64,000 nt of DNA from the NCBI GenBank assembly GCA_007922195.1, contig ML681997.1, positions 14,833,260 to 14,897,259 of the forward strand, given 5' to 3'. Of the stretch, positions 12,227 through 22,862 are shown one piece after another. Below the pieces are notes generated by a model. The model saw only the letters and a list, made by a program, of their open reading frames with translations, did not search any database and was not told the origin of the DNA. Source of the DNA: Podocnemis expansa. Its lineage: Eukaryota; Chordata; Testudines; Podocnemididae. The position numbers and the translations under genes were made by a program. Position 1 is the first letter of the stretch; each line of letters begins with the position of its first letter.

Positions 12227-13228
12227 GTCTTGGGGGCCTGTTTCAATCTTAATTTTTTTTCTTTTTTTTCAATTTTAATCTGACCAGGAAATTACACTGT
12301 TTCCTTTCAGATCTTCCCTGACCAGAGTCAGTCAACATCTTTGTCACCCTCTGCTGACTGTACTTGCACTAGCTTGGAAGGCCATGCAGAAGTGGCAGAT
12401 GGTGTGAAACATGACAGTCCTTCAAAGTCAGTATTTCTCAACTGATGTTCTGTGGAACACCCCTGCTCTGTGGACGAAGTTAAGATGTTCTGTGACTGAC
12501 CTCTACCCTTTGGCGGGGTGTTGAGTGGAGAGAAGTGAAGGACCAATGTGGCAAGCCAGCGTGAGTCTGAGAGATTTAAAATGCCCCAGCCACACAGCAA
12601 GGCTTCCAGGTACATGATGGAATCCCTCATTCCCTTTCTGTGGATGGGGCATTTTAAATTTCCTGCCACTGTTACCACTAGTATTTAAACTGTTTGGATA
12701 CAGCTTACCAGTAAGACTTTCTTTGATGAAACTTACTGAAAGAACAGATGAAATTTGCCCAAAATTCCCAATAAAATTTGAGTAATGTTTTCAATTTTAA
12801 GCCGTGTGCATAATCATTGTGCATTTTTTTTTTTAGAAATAAATGTGTCTTATGTTTATAAAATTGTATTTAATTCTGTTTCCTGAATCATTTCTGCAGG
12901 AATGCACAGTACATAGATTTTATGAATATTATAGCTAATATATATGGCTTTTTCATTAGGAGTTCCGCATAAGGTAATTAATAACTTTAGGTTGTTCCCT
13001 TGGCTGCTAGATGTTGAGAAACTCTGTTTTACATAGACAAGCACATATCTCTAGCAGTGTTCAATCTGCATTGTTTAGCAATCCATTTTTGCAAATTCAA
13101 GGACCAGGTCACCACCTGTAAAACACTAAAAAGTCAGCAATTCCTCATTCTGAAAGGCTGTCGCCTCAGCAACTGATTAATGGGGATGTTCTAATTTTCA
13201 TCTCAGAATCTGCCTAGAAACCTACAGG
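12227..13228. other. Unique DNA with T-rich tracts
   Basis: A T-rich stretch (about 12248-12275) follows the hAT element. The rest is AT-rich with no recognised repeat. A 116-codon minus frame at 12328-12678 has no recognisable features. Confidence 0.45.
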
Positions 13229-13270
13229 AAAAAACAAGGAGTCATGTGGCACTTAAAGACTAACCTACAA
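13229..13270 (-). mobile_element. Short Penelope-like terminal fragment
   Basis: AACAAGGAGTCATGTGGCAC and AAAGACTAAC match the middle of the PLE terminal repeat in minus sense. Only about 40 bp remain. Confidence 0.6.
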
Positions 13271-16055
13271 TCTGACCTGGCAAGGTGCTGAGAATGTCCA
13301 GAGAAGTACTGAGTACTTTCTGGAGATTCTCCCTATCTTTTATATGTAAACTCCTATTAATTCTAGAAATTGAATTGTGTTTCGTGGTTCAGGTACATTG
13401 GGATGTAAACTGGTTTTGCTCTATTGAAGTCAATGGAGAGTCTCTGATTTACAACAGCTGAGTCCGTTAACAAAGGCTTTTATGATACACCCAGAACCTA
13501 ACTTTGGTCAGGTCTTAGCTAACACCAAAACAGTTTTTTTTTTCTGTGGTGGTCTATTACTTCAGAGTCTGGCCCCAGCCAAACCCGCACAATGATGATG
13601 CCTGCAAATCATTTTGAACTTCCAAAATGTTTGGATTTGCTTTGCTGAAAGTTTGTGGGTCTGTTCTAATTTCAAAGCACAACTAGTTTGCCCATCCCTG
13701 CTATTAATGTCCAAAATTCTGTGATATTTATATTGGGTCTCATGCATTTATCTGCAAGATGACAGGGTTTGCCCTAGAGCTGAGATCCTGGCTAATCCGG
13801 GGTTCTTAGGACTTGTTTGTTTTATCTCTTTCTAAGAGATTTATGTTCTGAAACTCCTTCAGTGACACTAACAAAGATTTGATAGCTCAGGTGATAAACC
13901 AGCTACGCTTGTAAGTTTCTTATAGAACTTCATTACAAATGAAATTAATCACTATAGTTTTAATGGAAAGAGAAGACAGAGGTGGCTGTTTGACAGACTG
14001 TGCTCAAAAAAGTGGGCAAGCTTTATATCACTCTAGTTTATATGATAATAAAAAATTACAGCATAAGATCAAGGTCACATCATACCACGGAAGCAGCAAG
14101 CTTTTCTGCTAATACATCCCCTAAGATGCCTATCTCAGCTTTATTACTCATTATTGTCGCCATTTTACCACTGCATATGCACTCTTAAAAATATTTGAGA
14201 TTCAGTGTACTTCTCTGAACAATAGACAATGCGCCATGGGTAGATAGTTAAATTACAGTATGGCAACTCATCAACTTGGGTAAAGCTTTTCTCAAAGCCT
14301 GTGCAAATTTAGGTGTTTCAAAAGCACAAAGCATCTGTTGGAGGTGGGTTTTCAACTAACATGACCATGTGGCTACTGTATATATTATCAGTTACATTCT
14401 TATTTATCTGTCCTACCCAGCAATCCTTCGAAACTCCTTTGAGCCTCTAGAAAGAAAGCAGGTTTTATAGGGAAAGCAGGTTTTATAGGGAGAAGAGAAC
14501 AGGACAGTTTATGTTCTAAATCCTCTGTCTATGGAAAAGTATAATTCAATTGAAAAACTTTTGCTATTCTGGTATCGGCAATGAATATATCAGCTGTCTT
14601 TTTGTACAGAGGAGGAAAAAATTTATTTATTAAAACATTTCCTGTGAGTATCAATAGGTATATGGAAGGGAATAAGATAGGTTTCTCTAGAATTTGTCAA
14701 AGACAGATTTCCCCCTTTTGTGGAGCTCTCAGGGCAAAACAGAATTATGAACAGTGCCACCATGGTGCCCATTAAGCACCAAAGCAAAGAATGGTACTTG
14801 CACTGCCAGAAGCTTGGCCATCTGAGTCATTTGCACTTCTAGAGGTGTTCGGCATTTTGGGGTTATTAAATCAGGAACGTATCAATGCCTCAGTTACTTC
14901 ACTAGCCAAACTAGTGGGACCCCTTCCAGCCTCTAGTGGTAGTCCAAGAAGGCACAATATTTGGACACTCAGTAGGAAGTTTGTTGTCTCTTTCTTTTAA
15001 TATATTACAAAGCTGATCTTTATTATTAGGGCCAGATCTCAGCAAATGTAGAAGGTCAAAGTTCCATGAACTATGCCTTTTTATTCTAGCTGAAGCTAGC
15101 AAAGCAGTGCTCTGCAGTTAAAAAAGAAGATGACTGTGTTCAGTCAATACTGAGAGGTAAATTTATTGTATTTCACTTCTTTTCAGCAAGAACAAAACAG
15201 AAATTCAACTGATTTAAAAGCTTCATTCCTCCAAGTAGAACTGGCTAGACATCTCTGTGAGTAGCTTTCAATCAAGTATATGCATCAGTTTAGCAGGGAA
15301 ATCAGATACTGGCATTGGAGAATATAATTATAGACCTAAGGATTCAATGGGACTACGAGGATCTTCGAGTCTAGCTCCCCAAGAGCTCATGCGTTTAAGC
15401 TTCTTGTGTGGTAAAGTCAAGGTTCCTACCATTTTTCTCCATTTAGGCCAAAGTGATAAAAATGCATGGCAGCACAAAAAGGGCAAAACATGTAGTCACT
15501 ATAAAGGCAAAACTCTCATGGATTTCAGTTAAATTGTGACTGAATAGTGACAGGAATATCTGACTGACAGCAAACCTTCCACCTATCTATTGTGCCCGCC
15601 CATGACCTGCTGATGAATATCTCTATCATCTTTTCAGCCAGATAAATGAAAAAATATATATTTTAATGGTATCTGTGGTAGGAAATAGCCTATTCTAGCT
15701 GTCTAGTGAAGATTCATCTAGAACTAGGACATGAAATCCTTATTATATACTTCACCTGCATTTGTCTCTCAGCACCAGATCTTCAGTTGGTAGGAACCAG
15801 ACTATCTCCACTGAATTATCAGATGAGGATTTGGGTCTCTGTCTCTCCCTGGCCTTGTGTTTACAAAATGCCTGTGACAATATAGTATGTGGTTCTAGTG
15901 AAGATTTCACCACTGAACACTTGTAAATACATGTCAGTTGTGCCGTTGGTTCAATGTGCCCAACTTTCACTGAATCCACTGGTGATAGTGTGTGAACAAT
16001 GCATGTTGCTCACTGAGTTTTCTTTATGCTGGCCTATAGGTTAGAAGCTTATGGC
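13271..16055. other. Unique DNA, no gene seen
   Basis: AT-rich sequence with no recognised repeat except an exact 18-bp tandem duplication at 14455-14490. Frames of 60-90 codons are scattered on both strands and show no recognisable domain. A short CTATTGAAGTCAATGG motif at 13421-13436 resembles the one near 1451. Confidence 0.45.
14455..14490. repeat. 18-bp exact tandem duplication
   Basis: AAAGCAGGTTTTATAGGG occurs twice in direct succession (14455-14472 and 14473-14490). Confidence 0.9.
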
Positions 16056-16152
16056 AGGAGCCGGTGGGTGAGGTTTTGTGGCCTGCATTGTGCAGGTCAG
16101 ACTAGCTGATCATACTGGTCCCTTCTGATCTGAGTTTTGAATCTATATATCC
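16056..16152 (+). mobile_element. CR1/L3-type LINE 3' end
   Basis: GTGAGGTTTTGTGGCCTGCA, then GTGCAGGTCAGACTAG, then GGTCCCTTCTGATCT and a degenerate ATCTATATAT tail match the 3' end typical of an old CR1-group LINE. The rest of the element is absent, as expected for strong 5' truncation. Confidence 0.7.
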
Positions 16153-17202
16153 CAGTTTAACTTTCATTTTTAGTATGGTTTGTTTACCTTGACCATAATT
16201 TTTCGAAGTCTTACTCTACCCTCTTGCCCTTGAAATTTCTCCTTGGATTTGTCTGGCACAGATCACTGTCTTCACAATACAGAAGCTGCAGGAAAGAGAG
16301 TGTACAATATATAAAATGTAGACTATTCCCTTCTTCTACAGCAGCTCCAACCATACCTTCAGTTTGCTGTCCAGAGAAGTAACACAACAAAGTACTTATT
16401 GCAACTCTATGAGTGTCAAGCCTCACTGATGCTTTATCTGCTTATTTTTAGGCTTTAATAACAACAATGAAAACTTGATTGAACACCTTGACATTTACAA
16501 ATAGGTGCTTGTTAAAAACAGTTCCTCCCAACTTAATTAACACTAAAACCCTTTAGGTGTTCCACCAAGTACACATTAAAACAGCTGTCCTTTTCCCTGA
16601 AATTGAAGTAAACTAGAAGTAAGCTTCAATAAAACCAATGGACTATGACTTCTTCCAAGCACAACTATAATGAAATGCTACTGCTGTAATATCCAGCTAA
16701 ATAAAGACTGGTGAGCTGGATAGGCCAGCTGCAGTAGCAGATGCAGACACAACAGCTTTAACAATGCCATCGCTGAATAAACACAGACCAGGAGATAACA
16801 TTTCTACACCTCCCCAGTTTCTATCAAATTATGTTTTGTTATTCTAAATCCATAACTGGTGTCATAAACCTTCATTAGTCAGGAACATTTCAGATTGTGG
16901 GGCTCTGCACTGAAAGTCACAGTTTACATGACATTTTGGTTTGTGATAGAAGGTCTCCATTTATACTTGCAAGACAGTGCTGGGTTCTGCCCAAACTCCT
17001 CTCCTTTCCAAACTACTTTCTCTAATTGTTAATGCATGATCTGAAAGCAGTGGATCGAATCTGGAATCCTTACTCATGAAAAAAAGCTCCCATTCATGCC
17101 TAATTAAGATGTAAAAAAAATTCAGGATCTGGCCCATTTCTAGCACAAACATTGTTATGTTTAGTAAAACTGGTCAGGCAACAGAATTTCAATTCTGTAG
17201 AA
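16153..17202. other. Unique DNA, no gene seen
   Basis: No recognised repeat or coding signal; short minus-strand frames only. Confidence 0.45.
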
Positions 17203-17388
17203 CAGAGGTTTTCAAACTTTTTTTCTTGGGAGCCAGCTTTAAAAAATTATTTATGTCTGTGACCCAACAACTACAACTTTGAAAAATGCATTGTCCTCTT
17301 TTGGTGGAAGCAGCAGGGAGCAACACGACTCGGTATCTGAGGGTCAGCAACCCAATACTGGGTTCCCACCCTGGTTTGAAAACCACTG
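17203..17388. mobile_element. hAT-type MITE
   Basis: CAGAGGTTTTCAAAC at the left end is inverted at the right end (GTTTGAAAACCACTG). The flanks CTGTAGAA (17195-17202) and CTGTAGGC (17389-17396) agree at 6 of 8. The total length of about 186 bp includes no coding sequence. Confidence 0.85.
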
Positions 17389-18120
17389 CTGTAGGCTATT
17401 CTGAGATAATGAAATTAACACTTGTCCCAAACCAGGACAAAAATTCAAAATCTCAGAGCTTTTCATTAAAATAAAATCTCTTAAATAAATTTATTTTTGA
17501 TAAGGTTGAAACATTTCATTTGACTTTTATATAAAATATAATGCAAAAGTCAAAACAGAACATTTTGGCGATTTCCTTTAGCAATATCAACTGACTCAAA
17601 AATATGCAGTGAATCAACCTTTTTCTGATGGAAAACTGTTTCGCTGGAAAACTTTGACCAGCTCTAATATTCACTGTATAATTTAGCAAGGCATATCCAT
17701 CACAAAATTAATGTTGCTAGATTGGTGTTAAAAATTAACTTTATTTCTCAGTCTAAGTGTTAACTAATTTGAGGTCCAATCTTATATTCTTCACGCATTC
17801 TGCATTCCCACTGATGTTAAAAAGGTGCTTGAGCTATGGGGTCAGATCCATTATTTCGACTTCTTATTTTTGTTGCCTTTATCTTTTATCACATTTGACT
17901 CTGTTTTTCCAATTTGCACCAGTTCAGCTGGGCCCAGCATGGATAAGGTCCACAAATATAGATCCAGTCTAGTTGCAATAAGTGTGCATCAGATTCTGAT
18001 ACCTTTTGCTCATGCTATGAAACAGAATATTACACAAAGAGCCATCCCACTGAAATCAGCAAGACTATGCCTGAAGCATGGTGCTCAAATGGAGAGGTCA
18101 GGGTAGCATTTTCTAGTCCC
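17389..18120. other. Unique DNA, no gene seen
   Basis: AT-rich. Two overlapping plus-strand frames at 17757-18106 have no recognisable domain. Confidence 0.45.
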
Positions 18121-18492
18121 AATTATGTTTATGCCACAGGGCTCAGTTAAGTCAACTTAATAAGGTCAAATTAAAGTTGACTTTATTAGATTGATTTAGT
18201 GAGGGCCCATTTGTTTAAGTCGGCTTAATAAAGTTGACTTTAAATGTGTCCCCTGGATTAAGTCGACTTTAAAAAGTTGACTTAAAAAGGTTCTACTGCA
18301 CTAAGATGACTTTATTAAGTCAACTTAATAAAATCAATGTAACCCTTAAAGTTGACTTTAAGGGCAGGAGTTATTAAGTTAACTTAAGCAAGCGCTTAAG
18401 GCAACTTAATGAACTACAAATGTGGCCAGGAAGTTGCTTAAGTTGACTTAAACCACCTTAAGTTGACTTAAGCCACTAGTGTAGACATACCC
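18121..18492. mobile_element. Harbinger-like fold-back MITE, TTAAGTCGACTTAA type
   Basis: The interior is a chain of self-complementary blocks such as TTAAGTCGACTT, AAAGTTGACTTTA and TTAAGTTGACTTAA. The right end, AGTGTAGACATACCC, matches the family end; the left end is worn. It is closest in sequence to 55568-56019 (shared CACAGGGCTCAGTTAAGT and GGGCAGGAG). It has no coding sequence. The superfamily is inferred from sister copies that show 3-bp target duplications. Confidence 0.75.
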
Positions 18493-18597
18493 CATGTGTT
18501 TTATGGATGCTATTGGGCAAGCATCTGAGAATGTCACATGTTATAGTAGATAAACCAACATTCATACTGTAAGCTTACTTCTACTGTATTTGGAAAG

Positions 18598-18696
18598 TTC
18601 CAAAGGGGTAGCCGTGTTAGTCTAATTCAGCAAAACAAACAAGGAGTCCTGTGGCGCATTTAAAGACTCTCAAAAAGTGACATAGGACTCCTTGTT
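18598..18696. mobile_element. SINE-sized Penelope-like inverted dimer with 13-bp target duplication
   Basis: A minus-sense terminal segment (TTCCAAAGGGGTAGCCGTG through CATTTAAAGACT) is joined to a very short plus-sense end (GACATAGGACTCCTTGTT). The unit is only 99 bp, yet TGTATTTGGAAAG is repeated perfectly at 18585-18597 and 18697-18709. The minimal inverted pair therefore inserted as a whole. Confidence 0.85.
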
Positions 18697-18709
18697 TGTA
18701 TTTGGAAAG

Positions 18710-20052
18710 AATGTGCTTTAAACTCGGATAAATATTGAAGATGACACAGAGGCACTGGTAATGATGGGATCCTGGGAAATCAATGAAATGTGCACTGATT
18801 TGGCTTTTACAGATAAACCTTGCATCTTCTATTTGAAAGCATCATGAAAACAAACCAGTGAAATGAAACTGTATTTATCCTGCAGGAATTCACAGCCAGC
18901 GTGTCTCAAGAGTGATACCAATCCCTCAAAGGCCTGCTGCTACTCTTACAAAAGGCAATGGCAAGATGACTTCACTGAGAGAAGAAGACTGGGCCCAAGT
19001 GCAAAAGCAAGGCTTTCTGGCTTTCTGTCTCATGTCCCTTCCATTTCTTCAAACCAAGAGGTCTTTATCTCTGTTGTAAAACCCTAATCTATTTCTGAAT
19101 GATTGGTTAAAATACTTAAAATAAAGAATTAGCACCCTTTAATTTAAATAAACAAGAGGAAGCAACCAGAGAAGAGAGACAGATCCTCTGTTTTCACATA
19201 AATATTTGGCAGCAATCAATTTGGGGACAGACACCAGGAAAGGATACCTGAAGAGTAAATAGATTTTCTTACTCTTTCAACCAAACATGATAGTTTATCT
19301 TTTAAGAACAAACTACGGGGAACATTTCATTACTTCTCTGGTATCCTGTTACAATGCTTTAAGAAGGGCTTCAATATTTACAATTGCTTATAGCACGTCA
19401 CCAAACCATTAAAACCACTTCAGTTAACATGATGGATTTGTAACAAATTTATTTAGTGAAGTGATTCATGCATAGATCCTTGCTGGATATCAGTTACCAA
19501 TTTCACAGGGACTAAGGCAACATAAGTCACCCAAAAATGGCAGGGATGTTGCTGGTTTACAGGAAAATCTTACTACTGAAGCAAATGTTGTGAGATAAGA
19601 GGTCTTTACATATGCAAAGCAGTGTGTCTAGCCCCAGATATTTCCTGAATTCCTGTTCTTCTGTGGTGTTTCAAATTACAGAGAAATGTTCTTCCTCAAC
19701 TAGCCCAGTTTTAGCTGTTTGAACAGGCAGCAAAATCATAATCCTGAAGGGAGGTGTGACTTCACATTTGGTTGCCATGGAAATGAATATGGCATCACAA
19801 ATCAGCATTGCGTCTTCATTGCAGGATGAACAAAAAGTGGGATCCTTATTTTAACCACCATTTTACCATGTGCCAAGAATAATAGTTAAAAACGGACACA
19901 AATGTAGCAAACAGGTTTTGTAATCTCACATGCTGGAATTTTTACATGCACCTTGCAGTTAATCTCAGGAGAGCTGGGTGAAGTTCCAAGGGCTGCCACT
20001 GATTTCCTGCATTTATTTTCCTCCCATTCTGTAAGTTTCCCTATCTTCAATG
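18710..20052. other. Unique DNA, no gene seen
   Basis: No recognised repeat. A 74-codon plus frame at 18863-19087 has no recognisable features. Confidence 0.45.
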
Positions 20053-20124
20053 CGTCTTTAAGTGCCACAGGACTCCTTGTTTCTCTTGCTGAACTAGACT
20101 AACATGGCTACCCTTTGAAACCCT
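20053..20124 (+). mobile_element. Penelope-like 3' terminal fragment
   Basis: GTCTTTAAGTGCCACAGGAC, then GAACTAGACTAACATGGC, then CCCTTTGAAA give the 3' signature in plus sense. It is truncated at its 5' side. Confidence 0.75.
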
Positions 20125-20146
20125 GATGTCTTGTGATCCACTAAAT

Positions 20147-20355
20147 CAGGGGTCTCAAACTCAAATCACCACGAGGCCACCTAAGGACTAGTACAGGGCT
20201 GCATGAGGACTAGTACATTAGCCCAAGGGCTGCATCACTGAAACCATTTCATACAGTGATATAGCAAATTTCAGTAACAACAGTGTCATTGTGGGCCCCA
20301 GGAAATAGCTTTAGGGGCCCCATGAGGCTCACAGGCCGCATGTTTGAGACCCCTG
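20147..20355. mobile_element. hAT-type MITE, CAGGGGTCTCAAAC family
   Basis: CAGGGGTCTCAAAC at the left is inverted at the right (GTTTGAGACCCCTG). The flanks CACTAAAT (20139-20146) and CACTAAAG (20356-20363) are identical at 7 of 8. A sister copy lies at 45169-45356 and a fragment at 35688-35852. Confidence 0.9.
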
Positions 20356-20402
20356 CACTAAAGCCAGTTTCCGAGTTCCAGTTGAGTGCCTTAACCGCAG
20401 GA

Positions 20403-20505
20403 GCCCTGTGGCACTTAAACAAACAAGTCCCATGATGCTTAAAGACTAATGCATCTTTGTTTGTTCGTTTTACTGAACTAGACTAACACGGCTGCCCCTT
20501 TGGAT
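20403..20505. mobile_element. SINE-sized Penelope-like inverted dimer with 13-bp target duplication
   Basis: Short terminal pieces in opposite senses (GCCCTGTGGCACTTAAA on the left; GAACTAGACTAACACGGC and CCCCTTTGGA on the right) form a 103-bp unit. CTTAACCGCAGGA (20390-20402) and CTTAACCACAGGA (20506-20518) flank it with one mismatch. Confidence 0.8.
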
Positions 20506-20518
20506 CTTAACCACAGGA

Positions 20519-21911
20519 CTATCCTAACCCTCTAATGAACCACCTCCATCAGTTGAAGTGGATGAGATTACTTGCAAAGTAAGGTCCTCTCCAAAGTTCC
20601 TAAGGGTCACAGATTCTGGCCCTCACGTGTTTTGAGTTCACTGTAGAGCAGATAATGTTCCTTTTCCCTGTCAAACAAGAAGATCAAGAAACAGTCTCTT
20701 TGTCACCATTTCTATCCGTCAAGCACTCTAAGGTCAGTGCAACTTTCAGCTAGTCCCAGGTGTCCTTCTTGAAAGGTGAAAGACAAATATACATGCACAA
20801 GCACATATGCGCATGGACACACACACAAGCACAGAAAGACTTTTGGAAAATAACCTTCAGTCAACATACAAATGGACTTATGTAGCGTTTTGTGAAATCT
20901 TGTATAGAGCTGCTAACCTGAGAGAGTACAGTAAATCACAGGTTATACAGTTTCTTTCTGAATTACATCAAGGAACCATGCAGCGTTGCCACTCTAAAAC
21001 CTTACTGCACTGTTATTCTCTCGTATTGCTGATAAGGCCTGAAAACACTGCTGTATTCTTGTTGGAGCATAATAACATTTCTGCTCATTCTTCAGTTGTC
21101 ATAATTATTTTTAGTAATTTATCAGGGTTGCAATTTTCTCTGCTTTGTCTTTATTCACAGATTGCTTATTTGTTCATTTCAAGGACATTCCCTTTGCTGT
21201 CAGGCAATAATAGGATCAAATCAGGGAATGCTTAGACCCTTTTGCTTCTTTACAATTAGCAAACAGACCGAAAATGGAAACAAAGCATCTTATTTATGTC
21301 TTTCTTTCCTCCATTACAGCATCCTTTAGACAAACCAGACAAAGCACTTTTAGTGCTTCACATAATTATCATTACATTTAATGAAATTATGGAAATTTAT
21401 TGAAGAGCTGCAGTATCTGGCCACTGCACCTTGTGTTGCAAATGGCGAGTAGCCACAAACAAAGAAAGTCAGTGTAGGCCTTTAGTTCTTCATTAACCAT
21501 CTCTGCACAGGGCACAATTTTCAAAAAAAAAGCTCAGGGTTAGAGCATCAAAAACATGCAACATCCTGCAGCTCCAGCTATGATCTTTCTAGTCAGATTT
21601 CTAGAAGTCTTTGACATCCAGTGTGTTGTAACTTCTGAACATCTAGCTCCTTGTTTCCTTGGATGCCTTAAATGAGAGCAGGGCTCTTTTGAAAAACCTG
21701 TCCTTGTTGTTTAGGATTTTTTAGTGTGTGTGTAGGTGTATTAATTTTAATGTAAGTTTCAGCAGAGTTCCATTTATATGCAGTTTAAGAAAACAAGAGG
21801 GTTGAATAGGAAAGATCAGAGGTGTAATTCTGACCCCCCATTTCTAAATGCAAAATCCACACAGATGCCAATAGGGCAGGATTTCACCTTAGAAGACCAA
21901 ATTCTGAGACC
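20519..21911. other. Unique DNA, no gene supported
   Basis: A 142-codon plus-strand frame (20807-21235) is the largest. It starts in a CACA-rich tract and has no recognised domain. No repeat is recognised otherwise. Confidence 0.45.
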
Positions 21912-21919
21912 CTTATTTA

Positions 21920-22701
21920 CAAGGGTTAAAGTGCGCCAGAATGCAGTGGAATGACGTTCCGGGGCCCACTATTTTTAGGGGCTCAGCATTCTGGACCCCC
22001 TAAAAATAGAAAATGGAGCCAGCACGATGTGTCCTGGGGGCCAACCATTTAAAAATAGAGGGCCCTGGAATGCAGCCTTCTGGTTCCATTTTCTATTTTT
22101 AGGGGCCTGAATGCTAAACCCTAAAAATAGCAGGACCCAGAATGCTGTTCTGCCATGTTCCAGCAGGCAGGGGAGAGCAGAGGAGGGGTGTGCCTGGCTC
22201 CCCCACGCATGCGCAGGCTGAGCTTGGAGGCAGATGCCTCCAAGCATAGCCTGCAGGAAAGATTGTCTCCCAGCCCAGCGCGTGGCTGCCAGTAAGTGCT
22301 GCAGTGGCCCGGCTCACATTGGGGGTGGGTACTGGGGGGGTAGGGGGTGGATTTTGGGGGCTGGGGCTGGGGGAATATTTGGAAAGGGGAGTGGATATTG
22401 GGAGCTGGGGGTGGATTTTGGGGATGGGTATTGGTGGTTTGGTGGATATCAGGGATAGGGGTGGGTTTTGGGGGCAAGGGTGGATTTTGGGAGAGGTTAT
22501 TGGGGCTGGAGAATATTGGGGGCAGGGGATGGATTTTGGGGGTGGGTATTCGGGGCTTAGTGGATATTGGGGAAGGGGTGGGTATGGGGGTGGATTTGGG
22601 GGACAGAAGAATGGATATTGGGGGCAGTAGCTGGGGTACGTGAGGGGGGCCTAGAGATTTAGGAGTGTTCTGGGGCCCCCCAAATTATACTTTAACCCCT
22701 G
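21920..22701. mobile_element. hAT-type element carrying a G-rich minisatellite
   Basis: The left end CAAGGGTTAAAGTGC is inverted at the right end (TATACTTTAACCCCTG). The flanking 8-mers CTTATTTA (21912-21919) and CTTGTTTA (22702-22709) are 7 of 8 identical. Inside are several CTATTTTTAGGGG / CCCCTAAAAATAG inverted pairs (21968-22135) and then a long G-rich tandem tract. No transposase frame is recognised; the G-rich frames of about 100 codons are compositional. Confidence 0.8.
22316..22632. repeat. G-rich minisatellite inside the hAT element
   Basis: Irregular tandem units of the form GGGGGTGGATATTGG / GGGGTGGATTTTGGGGG repeat for about 310 bp on the plus strand. Runs of three or more G recur every few bases, so four-stranded G structures are likely. 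Units vary in length, so this is a decayed rather than a uniform array. Confidence 0.85.
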
Positions 22702-22766
22702 CTTGTTTACAAAGAGTAGCACCTAATTCCACAAAGGATCTCTTTAATGTCACTGAGTCTGCTCGT

Positions 22767-22862
22767 GTGTCTGATGAAGTGGGATTTTCTCCCTCAAAAA
22801 GTCATGGAAAAAAAAGAATTTGTTAGTCTTTAAGTGCCACAGGACTCCTTGTTTGTTTGTTC
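22767..22862 (+). mobile_element. Penelope-like 3' terminal fragment
   Basis: CTGATGAAGTGGGATTTTC, then TTTGTTAGTCTTTAAGTGCC, then ACAGGACTCCTTG in plus sense. The GAAA box is altered and the outermost end is missing. Confidence 0.75.

Noticed and set aside
20807..21235. 142-codon plus-strand open frame
   Set aside because: No recognised motif and no supporting context; likely chance.
22121..22643. Gly/Trp-rich and Pro-rich frames
   Set aside because: Translations of the G-rich minisatellite and its complement.
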